Part shown: piece by piece, positions 1 through 7,373 of the stretch
How positions within the stretch are numbered: position 1 is the first letter of the stretch
Layout: each line of letters starts with the position of its first letter
From: Companilactobacillus musae
Lineage (GTDB): Bacteria > Bacillota > Bacilli > Lactobacillales > Lactobacillaceae
Direction of reading: 5' to 3'
DNA length: 64,000 nucleotides
NCBI RefSeq assembly: GCF_003967595.1
Contig: NZ_BIFW01000002.1
Span: 248,001 to 312,000 of the forward strand
Translations under genes and position numbers: made by a program
Notes under the pieces: model-generated
Told to the model about the DNA's origin: nothing
What the model saw: the letters and a program-made list of their open reading frames with translations, nothing else
The model's database searches: none

Positions 1-437
1 ATTGGGAAAAAGTATCTTCCAGAAAATGCTCTTAAACTATCCTTTATAGCATTAATCTGATAATTAGAATCCCGTAGTTTATCAAGTAAGGTATAAGAAA
101 CACCCACGCAAATCATAATAAAGAAAAATAGAAAAGCATATACTGCCACACTTGTTTCTGGCGTCAGTGTCAACATATACTTATCTGCTGAACTCGGATC
201 GTTAGCCATATTAGCTGAAATCTCTGATAAACGTCGACTAGCTTGCCCTGGATCTGCTAAATTTACATTTAAATTAGCCATCCACTTTGTATAAAGTTTA
301 GTTCCCAAAAAAACTGCCAAGAATCTCAATAATATGGGAATTATATTCAGTGAAATAGTTCCTTTAATATCTTTTCGAAAAGCTCTATGAGCTTCATGTC
401 TAACTTCTATAGCAGATATTCGATTATTAGAATTCAT
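1..437 (-). CDS. DUF975 family membrane protein (3' part beyond left edge)
   Basis: An open frame begins at an ATG at 435-437 behind a GAGGGG ribosome binding site and runs off the left edge, giving about 145 residues. The N-terminus is short and charged (MNSNNRISAIEVRHEAHRAF), with an early hydrophobic segment (NIIPILLRFLAVFLG), a polar stretch, then a second membrane segment (VAVYAFLFFFIMICVGVSY) followed by a LLDKLRDSNYQ-like region. This layout matches the DUF975 integral membrane family common in lactobacilli, whose function is unknown. It is transcribed in the same direction as the PadR operon but separated from it by 57 bases, so it may be read through. The family call is moderate because only the N-terminal part is visible. 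Confidence 0.6.
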   Translation of the reverse strand, partial: MNSNNRISAIEVRHEAHRAFRKDIKGTISLNIIPILLRFLAVFLGTKLYTKWMANLNVNLADPGQASRRLSEISANMANDPSSADKYMLTLTPETSVAVYAFLFFFIMICVGVSYTLLDKLRDSNYQINAIKDSLRAFSGRYFFP

Positions 438-494
438 CAATACCCCTCACATTAAATAACGCCATTATAACAAAGATATTTATCTCAGCCTAAT

Positions 495-1427
495 TTACTT
501 AATTGTAATTGCACCTTTGGTGGCTCTAACCTCTAGCAAATTAGTAGCGTCAGTTTTATTTTCATAATTCTGACCATAACTCTTATCAAAATATCTTACA
601 ATGCCTTTTTCAGTGGAAAGATTAATCCCATCGACAGTTAAAGCACTACCAACAAAACGTCCTCCACCAAATAATCTTAAATCATTCTTATTCATTAATG
701 TAGTTTTAGAAATACTTATTTTACTGTGATTAGCCATCGACTTCAAAGAATCAACATTCGACTGCTTGATATTCAAATTAGATTCATCCAAATTAACACT
801 TGCATTGGTTAAAGTTGAACTTTCAGATTTAACATCAGAATAAGCACTTGCTACTAAAGTCATATTATTCACTTTTGAATTTTTCATATCTAACGTAGCG
901 TTATACAAATTAATTTTATCAAAGTTATTTATCGTTGCATTGTCTAAATATAAATTAGCATCATAATCCATATCTTTAGCCGTTTTAACCATATGATCTA
1001 TCGTTACATCATTGACATGCATATTACCATTGGCCAAACGAATATTAACATTATCCAAGCTCTTATTCATGGGAATCGTAATTGTTATTTGTTCTCTTCC
1101 CATCACATCAACGCCAATATTATTTTTCTGTTCCTTACCCGAAATTGTTAAAGTACCATCTTTAACTTTATACTTAGGAGACTGTGACTTATCGCCTGTA
1201 ATATGGACTTTGTAACGATCTCCTAACTTTAAGTTAACGTTAGTATCGCGGCCTTCTATATAAATATTTTTAAAATCTGACAATGGATAAGTTTCGTTAA
1301 CACGTTGTGCAACTTTGAAACCATGATCCCATACTACAGACCGGTTAGCACCCATAACAAAACCACCTAGCAACAATATTCCACCAATTATCAATAGATA
1401 AAAACCAGTTACGAAATACTTACGCAT
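495..1427 (-). CDS. DUF4097 family membrane-anchored beta-helix protein
   Basis: This 310-residue protein has one N-terminal membrane segment (YLLIIGGILLLGGFVMGA). A long region of short alternating strands rich in Asn, Asp and Ser follows (DNATINNFDKINLYNATL, SNVDSLKSMANHSKISIS), typical of the DUF4097 'putative adhesin' fold, a right-handed beta-helix outside the membrane. Its start overlaps the end of the DUF1700 gene by 8 bases, so the two are probably translationally coupled. PadR, DUF1700 and DUF4097 form a recurrent cassette in Firmicutes, usually linked to envelope stress sensing. The exact role is not established, and nothing here identifies a ligand. Family assignment is secure, function is not. 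Confidence 0.8.
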   Translation of the reverse strand: MRKYFVTGFYLLIIGGILLLGGFVMGANRSVVWDHGFKVAQRVNETYPLSDFKNIYIEGRDTNVNLKLGDRYKVHITGDKSQSPKYKVKDGTLTISGKEQKNNIGVDVMGREQITITIPMNKSLDNVNIRLANGNMHVNDVTIDHMVKTAKDMDYDANLYLDNATINNFDKINLYNATLDMKNSKVNNMTLVASAYSDVKSESSTLTNASVNLDESNLNIKQSNVDSLKSMANHSKISISKTTLMNKNDLRLFGGGRFVGSALTVDGINLSTEKGIVRYFDKSYGQNYENKTDATNLLEVRATKGAITIK

Positions 1428-2082
1428 TTTTCTTTTCCCCCTTCATCGGAGTTTTTCTACCGTGCAATAATTTCTTGCCCAACCAGCGGAAGAAAATAAC
1501 TACTACGCTAAAGAACCATTTAAATAATGCAATAATAATTGGTATCAAGAAGAAATCAACACCTAAAATCATCAAACCGGCCCCGACATACAATATTGTC
1601 GTTCCAAAGGATTGGAAAATAACTGATAGCCCGACAAAAATAGCACCAATTCCTCCAACAACTGACATTGCTACCAAAAAGAGAAATAATAATACCATAA
1701 AAACTGCTAATCCTAGGAAAATCAAAATCAAAGGAATCAAAATAATCGCAATTAGAATTGCTACTGGCGATGCCATCAAAGCTAAGATAACTAAGCCAAT
1801 CATTTTCAAATTCTTCGAAAATCTTTCATTGCTTGTCATCTGACCATTATCTACACTTTGATAATTATCCTCTGACATCTTAATTGAGTAATCAGCCAAA
1901 ACTTTACGTGCCAAATGTTTGGGTGTTCCCAATTCATTAATAATAGCAGCCGATGTTTGTAGATTAGCATCAATTATATATTCACGATAAAATTCAATTA
2001 CGTCTTGTTGTTCTTTTTCACTCAATTGATGTAGATAAATCTTAAATTCTTCAATATAAGAATCAATTGCTTTATTATTCAT
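1420..2082 (-). CDS. DUF1700 family membrane protein
   Basis: The N-terminal 80 residues are soluble and helical (IEEFKIYLHQLSEKEQQDVI, FYREYIIDANLQTSAAIINE). They are followed by four or five hydrophobic segments from about residue 95 onward, the DUF1700 layout. The start is taken at 2082 (MNNKAIDSY): GGAGGGG lies just upstream, and that ATG overlaps the stop codon of the PadR gene, indicating coupled translation. A longer frame exists seven codons upstream but would place the ribosome site inside the coding region. The downstream overlap with DUF4097 completes a three-gene operon. In this cassette type DUF1700 is thought to act as a membrane partner for the DUF4097 protein; that role is inferred from context. 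Confidence 0.8.
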   Translation of the reverse strand: MNNKAIDSYIEEFKIYLHQLSEKEQQDVIEFYREYIIDANLQTSAAIINELGTPKHLARKVLADYSIKMSEDNYQSVDNGQMTSNERFSKNLKMIGLVILALMASPVAILIAIILIPLILIFLGLAVFMVLLFLFLVAMSVVGGIGAIFVGLSVIFQSFGTTILYVGAGLMILGVDFFLIPIIIALFKWFFSVVVIFFRWLGKKLLHGRKTPMKGEKKNA

Positions 2083-2389
2083 TTTTCCCCTCCAAGATAG
2101 CATCTGTTGCCGCCTTTAACTCTTGCCAATTATTCTTGATTTGTTCTAAACGTTCACGTCCTAAATCTGTAATCCGATAGTAACGGCGATTGCGCCCCTC
2201 ATAAGCTTCATCATAAGTACTTAGCCAATCCTCTTTTTTCAAACGACGTAAAATTGGATACATCGTTGATTCTGAGATTGGAAAAATCTTTTTTATCTCC
2301 CGAGTTATCGCATAACCATAATAATCTTCATTTGTTAACAGAGCTAAAACTGATCCTTCAAGAATCTCAGTTGAAACTTGAATTGCCAT
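2075..2389 (-). CDS. PadR family transcriptional regulator
   Basis: This 104-residue protein has the PadR winged-helix pattern: LEGSVLALLTNEDYYGYAI for the first helices, SESTMYPILRRLKKEDWL for the recognition helix, and GRNRRYYRITDLGRERLEQI for the wing and start of the C-terminal helix. It is the short PadR subclass (about 105 residues) that normally heads DUF1700/DUF4097 operons. The ATG follows a GAGGAG site. A perfect 13-bp dyad lies upstream at 2414-2426 and is a plausible self-regulatory operator. PadR repressors usually respond to small molecules or envelope stress, but no inducer can be deduced here. Confidence 0.9.
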   Translation of the reverse strand: MAIQVSTEILEGSVLALLTNEDYYGYAITREIKKIFPISESTMYPILRRLKKEDWLSTYDEAYEGRNRRYYRITDLGRERLEQIKNNWQELKAATDAILEGKNE

Positions 2390-2413
2390 ATTATCTCCTC
2401 ATTTCCACAATAC

Positions 2414-2426
2414 TATACGTCGTATA
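2414..2426. promoter_or_regulatory. candidate PadR operator (13-bp dyad)
   Basis: TATACG-T-CGTATA is a perfect inverted repeat 25 bases upstream of the padR start codon. A related palindrome, TCGTACGA at 2507-2514, overlaps the -10 region of the divergent T-box promoter. PadR proteins commonly bind AT-rich dyads over their own promoters. Binding is inferred from position only. Confidence 0.5.
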
Positions 2427-2486
2427 ATATAGTCTTGCTAACAAGATATTATAAATAATAATATATGTCAATTTTCATAAAAAAGC

Positions 2487-2515
2487 TTGACAAGATTAAT
2501 TTTAGGTCGTACGAT
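2487..2515 (+). promoter_or_regulatory. sigma-A promoter of the T-box transcript
   Basis: TTGACA at 2487-2492 and TACGAT at 2510-2515 are separated by 17 bases. Transcription starting near 2522 would begin just ahead of the T-box leader. The match is strong at -35 and good at -10. Confidence 0.7.
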
Positions 2516-2544
2516 AATTGCAACATTTTAAAACAAGTATAAAA

Positions 2545-2790
2545 AACGACGACAGAAGAGTAACTAAGCAAATCAGTCCAGAGAGTCAACGGTGGTGCGA
2601 GTTGATCTGATCCTTGGCGAAACACATCTGTAAGTTGAATGATTGAATCAAGTAGGTCATTTCGGTAGCACCGTTACAGCTGAAGTTATTGTAACTTCAT
2701 GAGCCTAATATTGTGAGATATTGGGAACCAGAGGTGGTACCGCGAATAAGTCGCCCTCTTAGTCTTTTGACTAAGAGGGTATTTTTTTTA
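2545..2790 (+). promoter_or_regulatory. T-box riboswitch with first terminator
   Basis: Classic T-box landmarks appear in order. They are the AGAAGAGTA specifier-loop strand (about 2554-2562), the AGAGAG/GGTGGTGCGAG distal Stem I signals (2580-2602), the GAA-A-CAC-A specifier strand (2619-2626), and the T-box GGTGGTACCGCG at 2733-2744. An intrinsic terminator follows, with 11-bp arms CCCTCTTAGTC (2754-2764) and GACTAAGAGGG (2769-2779) and a U-tract. Uncharged tRNA binding would stabilise the antiterminator and allow expression of the amino-acid ABC importer at 2933-5115. Aligning the specifier loop with that of glyQS leaders gives CAC (His). The acceptor-pairing base does not clearly agree with this, as discussed in the findings. 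Confidence 0.92.
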
Positions 2791-2821
2791 TTCACGATAC
2801 TCTCTTTTGCAATAACTTCTT

Positions 2822-2909
2822 GAGGTCAATATTGTGAGATATTGACGAACTCGAGGTGGTACCACGTCCAGACGTCCTCTAGCAATTTTTTGCTAGTGGA
2901 CGTTTTTTT
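2822..2909 (+). promoter_or_regulatory. second T-box antiterminator/terminator module
   Basis: A second T-box sequence, GGTGGTACCACG, lies at 2855-2866. A second intrinsic terminator follows, with outer arms ACGTCC (2872-2877) and GGACGT (2898-2903), inner CTAGCAA/TTGCTAG and a U-tract. The segment before the T-box, CAATATTGTGAGATATTG, repeats the matching segment of the first module almost exactly, showing duplication. No second Stem I or specifier loop precedes it, so one sensor appears to feed two terminator decisions in series. Confidence 0.85.
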
Positions 2910-2932
2910 ATACTTAAAAAGGGGAGAGAAAT

Positions 2933-3586
2933 ATGATGAATTATATTTTTGAAATTTTACCGTCACTATTAAGCGGTACGGTAATGACTTTGAAAGTCTT
3001 CTTTTGGACAATCATTTGTTCATTGCCTTTAGGGGTCTTAGTATCGCTTGGTCGCAGTTCTAAATTCAAACCATTGAGCTGGATCCTTTCATTCTATATT
3101 TGGGTCATGCGAGGAACCCCATTACTTCTACAATTGATTTTCGTCTTTTACGGATTACCTAACATGCCATTTGCACATATCGTTTTTGAAAGATACGATG
3201 CCGCATTATTTGCCTTTATTCTTAATTATACAGCTTACTTCGCTGAGATTTTCCGTGGTGGTTTTAGTACTGTCAGCAAGGGACAATTTGAAGGTGCTAA
3301 GGTTTTAGGTCTTAACTATTGGCAAACAATTCGTAAAATTATCATTCCTCAAGTTGTCAAAATTGTCTTACCATCAATTGGTAATGAAGTAATCAACTTG
3401 GTCAAGGATTCATCATTAGTTTATGTAATCGGACTAGGTGACTTGCTTCGTGCAGGTAATATTGCCAGTTCTCGTGACGTTACCCTCTTACCATTAGTCT
3501 TAGTTGGTATCATATATCTACTATTAACTCTAATCTGTACCTGGATCCTCAAAGTTCTAGAAAAACGTTTCAGTTATTACCGTTAG
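2933..3586 (+). CDS. Polar amino-acid ABC transporter permease (HisM/GlnP type)
   Basis: This 217-residue integral membrane protein has the N-terminal LLSGTVMTLKVFFWTIICSL segment typical of polar amino-acid permeases. The EAA coupling loop follows at about residue 115 (GQFEGAKVLGLNYWQTIRKI). Five membrane segments can be counted. Two in-frame ATGs (2933 and 2936) follow GGGGAGAG, and either may be used. It is the first gene after the tandem T-box leader and is followed at 12 bases by its ATPase and then by the binding protein. Uptake of an amino acid whose tRNA is sensed by the leader is therefore expected. Substrate is inferred to be histidine from the specifier only. Confidence 0.92.
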   Translation: MMNYIFEILPSLLSGTVMTLKVFFWTIICSLPLGVLVSLGRSSKFKPLSWILSFYIWVMRGTPLLLQLIFVFYGLPNMPFAHIVFERYDAALFAFILNYTAYFAEIFRGGFSTVSKGQFEGAKVLGLNYWQTIRKIIIPQVVKIVLPSIGNEVINLVKDSSLVYVIGLGDLLRAGNIASSRDVTLLPLVLVGIIYLLLTLICTWILKVLEKRFSYYR

Positions 3587-3598
3587 GAGAGAGAAATT

Positions 3599-4237
3599 AT
3601 GTTGAAATTAAAAAATATTACAAAAAGTTTTGATGGCAAAACAATTTTAAATAACCTTAATCTCGAAGTTAAGGACAATTCAATTTTAAGCATCGTCGGT
3701 CCTAGTGGTGCTGGTAAAACAACTCTACTACGTTGTATTGCTGGTCTTGAAAAAGTTGATTCTGGAACTTTCACTCTCAACGATAAACCATTTGATCCTG
3801 CCGATGAATCTCGTAAGGAACGTGTTATTGGCGTCGTATTCCAAGATTTTAACCTCTTCCCTCATTTATCTGTCATGGAAAACATTGCTTTAGCTCCGGA
3901 AATGGTCCTCAAACAAGACAAAAAGACCGCTCAGAAAAACGTTACAGAACTTTTAGCTCAATTAGGATTAACTAGCTTAAAGGATCAATATCCATTTGAA
4001 CTTTCTGGTGGTCAAAAACAACGTGTTGCTATTGCCAGAGCTTTGGCCATGCAACCAAAAATTCTTTGTTATGATGAACCAACTTCAGCTCTAGATCCAA
4101 GCCTACGTGATACTGTTGCTCAAGTCATTCTTGATTTAAAGAAAACCGGCATTACACAAATTGTCATTACCCACGATCCTGATTTTGCTAAAAAAATTGC
4201 TGATCAACTTCTCGAAGTAAAACCACTCAATAATTAA
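3599..4237 (+). CDS. Polar amino-acid ABC transporter ATP-binding protein
   Basis: The 212-residue ATPase shows Walker A GPSGAGKTT (about residues 34-42), the Q-loop (VFQDFNLFPHLS), signature [15 protein letters not shown], Walker B ILCYDEPTSALD and the H-loop ITHD. It is somewhat shorter than the usual 240 residues of HisP/GlnQ proteins, ending soon after the H-loop, but all catalytic motifs are intact. A GGAGAGAG site precedes the ATG. It sits between the permease and the lipoprotein genes in the T-box-controlled operon and would power import. Confidence 0.93.
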   Translation: MLKLKNITKSFDGKTILNNLNLEVKDNSILSIVGPSGAGKTTLLRCIAGLEKVDSGTFTLNDKPFDPADESRKERVIGVVFQDFNLFPHLSVMENIALAPEMVLKQDKKTAQKNVTELLAQLGLTSLKDQYPFELSGGQKQRVAIARALAMQPKILCYDEPTSALDPSLRDTVAQVILDLKKTGITQIVITHDPDFAKKIADQLLEVKPLNN

Positions 4238-4257
4238 TCTTAGGGGGATTAATAAAT

Positions 4258-5115
4258 ATGAAGAAAAAAATATTACTATTCATGACCTTATTAGCCTTCT
4301 TTGTTTTGACACTATCTGGTTGTAGCAATAACAAAAAATCAGTTGCACAACAGGCAAATACTGCTGATACTTGGTCCTCAATCAAAAAAAGAGGCCGTGT
4401 AATCATCGGTCTTGATGATACCTTTGTTCCTATGGGCTTTCGTGAAAAAAGCGGTAAATTGGTTGGCTATGATATTGATTTAGCCAAAGCCGTCTTTAAA
4501 CAATATGGTATCAAAGCAGATTTCCAACCTATTGATTGGAATATGAAGGAAACCGAATTACGTAATCGAACTATTGATTTAATTTGGAATGGCTATACGA
4601 TCACTCCAGCTCGTCAAAAGCAATTAATGTTTTCTCGCCCTTACATGGCCAACCGCCAAGTATTAGTTACTAAAACTAATGAGAATATTACCTCTTTCAA
4701 AGGTATGCAAGGTAAAACTCTAGGTGCTCAAACTAGTTCTTCTGGTGCTAGCCTTCTTGATGAACATCCCAAGATGTTAAAAGATTATATCAAGGGCAAG
4801 AATCCTGTTTTATATGATTCCTTTAATAACGCCCTAATGGATCTAGATGCCGATCGTATCCAAGGTCTTTTGATCGACAGTGTCTACGCTGGTTACTATA
4901 TTAGTAAAGAAAAAGACCCTGCTTCCTATCGTGTGACCCGTGGCGGTTTTACTGGTGAAGATTTTGCTGCCGGAATGCGTAAAGGTGATAAGACCATGAA
5001 GAAGAAAATCGACCAAGGTTTACAACATCTAGCAAACACCGGTGAACTACAAAGAATCAACAAGAAATGGTTTGGAAATTCTGATAATTCACTGATTCAA
5101 CCCGAAAAAAAATAA
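4258..5115 (+). CDS. Amino-acid ABC transporter substrate-binding lipoprotein
   Basis: The protein is 285 residues, with a lipoprotein signal peptide ending in the lipobox LSGC (Cys about residue 22). The SBP_bac_3 fold follows: WSSIKKRGRVIIGLDDTFVP, MGFREKSGKLVGYDIDLAKA and the WNGYTITPARQKQLMFSRPY region that binds the amino-acid carboxylate. The C-terminal GELQRINKKWFGN ending is typical of the family. A GGGGG ribosome site lies at 4243-4248. It completes the T-box-regulated importer. The SBP_bac_3 family covers histidine, glutamine, cystine and other polar amino acids, so substrate cannot be fixed from the protein alone. Confidence 0.93.
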   Translation: MKKKILLFMTLLAFFVLTLSGCSNNKKSVAQQANTADTWSSIKKRGRVIIGLDDTFVPMGFREKSGKLVGYDIDLAKAVFKQYGIKADFQPIDWNMKETELRNRTIDLIWNGYTITPARQKQLMFSRPYMANRQVLVTKTNENITSFKGMQGKTLGAQTSSSGASLLDEHPKMLKDYIKGKNPVLYDSFNNALMDLDADRIQGLLIDSVYAGYYISKEKDPASYRVTRGGFTGEDFAAGMRKGDKTMKKKIDQGLQHLANTGELQRINKKWFGNSDNSLIQPEKK

Positions 5116-5206
5116 AACATTTAGATTAGATAATATATTTATTCACACAAAAAAACTAATGATTATAAAAGTGGCTCTTTCTCAAATCTAGTTACAATTG
5201 ATACTA

Positions 5207-5288
5207 AACTAAAAAAGAACAGTGCCTATTAAGCATTCAAAGTAGTAGTAAAGCTACCTGAAACTAATAGACATTGTTCTTCTTTTTT
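5207..5288. repeat. 80-bp hairpin repeat, copy 1
   Basis: This segment recurs as its reverse complement at 11412-11490 with only a few differences. Each copy forms an imperfect hairpin whose arms are AAGAACAGTGCCTATTA and TAATAGACATTGTTCTT, pairing with two G-U wobbles. A-runs and T-runs flank the stem, so it could terminate transcription in both directions. It lies 92 bases after the importer operon. It may be a dispersed repeat used as a terminator. Confidence 0.75.
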
Positions 5289-5308
5289 ATATTTAAAACA
5301 AAGCAATA

Positions 5309-5459
5309 GTCCGGAGGAACAAAACCGATGGGCTCAGCCGCGAAATTCTACTTAGTGAGGTACTCACTTAGTAGAAGGCCAGTATTTGAAACAATTCGCA
5401 GAATTGGTTCAAATCTGTACCTGCAGCGTTCCAGCCCAATCAGGTTTGTTGTGGAGGAC
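5309..5459. ncRNA. candidate structured RNA of unknown family
   Basis: The 150-base segment is unusually GC-rich for its surroundings and folds as a closed multibranch structure. The outer helices are GTCC (5309-5312) with GGAC (5456-5459), AACAAAACC (5318-5326) with GGTTTGTT (5443-5450), and GATGGGCT (5327-5334) with AGCCCAATC (5433-5441). Two hairpins lie inside: 5346-5376, with 14-base arms around GTA, and 5385-5413, with 13-base arms around GCA. No ORF fits. The strand is uncertain because pairing is possible either way. It does not match 6S RNA, SRP RNA, RNase P, tmRNA or any riboswitch I recognise. Confidence 0.5.
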
Positions 5460-5503
5460 AGCAAATTCACAGTATACCCCAAATAGAGAAAGAATCCTAA
5501 AAA

Positions 5504-6457
5504 TCAAAATTCTAACTCTCTAGATGATTCTTTTTCCGCAAAGGGTTCAATAATACTGTTTAATAATTCTGGATTTCGTAATTGACCCTTCCATTCAGGA
5601 TTGACCTGATCACTCATATTGGCACAATTAGCTAAAGTACCTGTAATACTAGCTAAGGTATCAGTGTCATCACCCAAATTAACGGCCAAAATAATTGCTC
5701 CATCAATACTAGTTGCATTCAAGGTACACCAAACCGCAGCTAACAAAGTATCAACCACGTAGCCAGTTGATTTGATATCCCCTCTTAAAGTTGTCGCAAA
5801 ATTATTTTGAAACATTTTCTCAAAATTATTAAATTCATTCCAAACTTCTGGTTGATCTTGTAAGTTTCTTTCCAAGACACCTGGTAGTTCGGATAAAATA
5901 GCCCATAGTGACTTACCATTCAATAATGAATGAATCATTTCAAGATAAATATAGCTGGCTAAAATTGCTCGTGGGTGCCGATGCGTTAAACAAGTATAAT
6001 CATGCGCTAATTTTAATCGACGCTTTATATCAGGTTCATTAACTAGGTGGATTCCTAAAGGTGCCAAGCGCATTAAAGCACCATTCCCATTTGCGTAAAC
6101 GCTAGGATCTCCGCATTGTAATGCTGAATAATGATTTACCGACCAATTACGTACGGCTTTAGCACAGGTATTCCCAATACCAAATGCTAAATTATCCGGT
6201 GTATATTGATTGTGAAACATGTAATTCTCGAACTTTTGCATTAATTCTTCATAATTACCATTTTCAGTTAAGTTCTCCATTAAAGGTAGTGAAAACGAAG
6301 TATCATCAGACCAGCTTCCCTTTGGCTGTTCCCAAGTACCTGAACCAATCATTGAATCAATGTAATAAGAATCACGTCGTTTAAATTCAACGGGAACTCC
6401 CAATGCATCCCCTACAATACCCGCATACAAGATATTTTCTATCTGACACGTCTGCAC
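5504..6457 (-). CDS. ADP-ribosylglycohydrolase (DraG-like) family protein
   Basis: This 317-residue protein has the hallmark acidic motifs of the DraG/ARH fold that bind two Mg ions. They are GDALGVPVEF near residue 16, the SDDT motif near residue 50 and GDDTDTLASITGTLA in the C-terminal third. The family removes ADP-ribose from proteins or other targets. The start codon is GTG at 6455-6457, with GGGAG ten bases upstream; a nearby ATG is out of frame. No ADP-ribosyltransferase toxin is adjacent, so the substrate is unknown. An intrinsic terminator sits directly in front of the ribosome site, leaving no obvious room for a promoter between them. Confidence 0.9.
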   Translation of the reverse strand: MQTCQIENILYAGIVGDALGVPVEFKRRDSYYIDSMIGSGTWEQPKGSWSDDTSFSLPLMENLTENGNYEELMQKFENYMFHNQYTPDNLAFGIGNTCAKAVRNWSVNHYSALQCGDPSVYANGNGALMRLAPLGIHLVNEPDIKRRLKLAHDYTCLTHRHPRAILASYIYLEMIHSLLNGKSLWAILSELPGVLERNLQDQPEVWNEFNNFEKMFQNNFATTLRGDIKSTGYVVDTLLAAVWCTLNATSIDGAIILAVNLGDDTDTLASITGTLANCANMSDQVNPEWKGQLRNPELLNSIIEPFAEKESSRELEF

Positions 6458-6474
6458 TAATTCTCATCTCCCGT

Positions 6475-6514
6475 TTAAAAAACTGAGACCAAATATAATA
6501 TTTAGTCTCAGTTT
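6475..6514 (-). terminator. intrinsic terminator in front of the ADP-ribosylglycohydrolase gene
   Basis: On the minus strand the arms AAACTGAGAC (6505-6514) and GTCTCAGTTT (6480-6489) enclose a 15-base AT-rich loop and are followed by a run of six T. The T-run ends about 18 bases before the GTG start of the downstream gene. It could end the small-ORF transcript or act as an attenuator. Confidence 0.75.
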
Positions 6515-6572
6515 AGTTTAGTCTTCTATTTAAGAATACTACAATTTTTCCCATCTATAAGCATGTTTAATC

Positions 6573-6677
6573 CTAAAAAATCAAAAGAATAAAGGATAAG
6601 AAGATACCAAACATAGCTAGTATCGTCACCTTTTTCTTATCGTCGCGAATGTTCCGCAAATTTTTATTCATAAGCAT
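6573..6677 (-). CDS. 34-residue single-span membrane peptide
   Basis: A short frame encodes a charged N-terminus (MLMNKNLRNIRDDKKKVT) and one hydrophobic helix (ILAMFGIFLSFILLIF) that ends at the stop codon. GGAGG lies five bases before the first ATG and eleven before the second, a strong initiation signal. An intrinsic terminator follows downstream on the same strand. The positive-inside layout predicts a small inner-membrane peptide. I do not recognise a family. It could be a leader peptide for the ADP-ribosylglycohydrolase gene, a stand-alone small protein or a toxin-like peptide. The good ribosome site and clean membrane topology support it as real. Confidence 0.55.
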   Translation of the reverse strand: MLMNKNLRNIRDDKKKVTILAMFGIFLSFILLIF

Positions 6678-6889
6678 CAGGCCTCCATGCCTAGGAAAGT
6701 TATATCATCTTATAAAAAAAATGAAAAGGCTTTTTTGAAAAAATTAATATTTATTTTTCTTATTATTTTTTTAAGGATTCTGCCTATTATCACGGAAAAA
6801 AGATGTCATTTTGAAATAATTTTTCGAGCATTTTCCGAACATTTCAGTATAATTAAAGTATAAATATAAAGGAGTTCCTAATAATACTT

Positions 6890-7363
6890 ATGCAAAAGAA
6901 AAATCGTGTTTATTTAGCCGGACCATTTTTTAGTGATCAACAAATCAAACGACTTGATGATATTCACCAATTACTTGCTGCCAATCCTACTATCGGTGAC
7001 ATTTTCCGACCAGGTAAAGATGAATACACCGCCGCTGAGTTCGGTTCATTTGAATGGCAAACTGCTGTTTACAAACATGACATTAACAACATTAATGTTT
7101 CAGATGTAGTTGTTGCAATGTTAGACTATAAAATAGAAGAAAATGAACTAGAACCAGATTCTGGAACTATGTGGGAATGTGGTTATGCTGTTGCCAACAA
7201 TGTTCCCGTTATCGGTGTTAGAAATATGACTGAAGAACCATTGAACCTTATGCTAGCTGGAAGTTTAACAGCTTTCTTCAATGGCAAAGAAAGCATCAAA
7301 GAATTAAAAGATTATGACTTCAATACATTAATGACGCGTTACGAAAACGTTAAAGTGCTCTAG
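6890..7363 (+). CDS. Nucleoside 2-deoxyribosyltransferase
   Basis: This 157-residue protein matches the class II N-deoxyribosyltransferase family, which exchanges bases between deoxynucleosides during nucleobase salvage. YLAGPFF near residue 8 forms the nucleotide-binding loop and FRPGKDE follows. PDSGTMWECGYAVA holds the catalytic glutamate (about E96), and the GYAVANNVPVIGV strand comes next. Length agrees with the Lactobacillus leichmannii enzyme. TATAAT at 6848-6853 is a likely -10 box, and an AAAGGAG site precedes the ATG. A TetR gene follows at 10 bases, probably co-transcribed. Whether the specificity is purine or general cannot be read from the sequence. Confidence 0.88.
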   Translation: MQKKNRVYLAGPFFSDQQIKRLDDIHQLLAANPTIGDIFRPGKDEYTAAEFGSFEWQTAVYKHDINNINVSDVVVAMLDYKIEENELEPDSGTMWECGYAVANNVPVIGVRNMTEEPLNLMLAGSLTAFFNGKESIKELKDYDFNTLMTRYENVKVL

Positions 7364-7373
7364 GAGGAGAAAC

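Noticed and set aside
5504-6457. Possible DarTG-like toxin-antitoxin pair based on the ADP-ribosylglycohydrolase
   Set aside because: The protein is DraG-type rather than a macrodomain, and no ADP-ribosyltransferase gene lies next to it.
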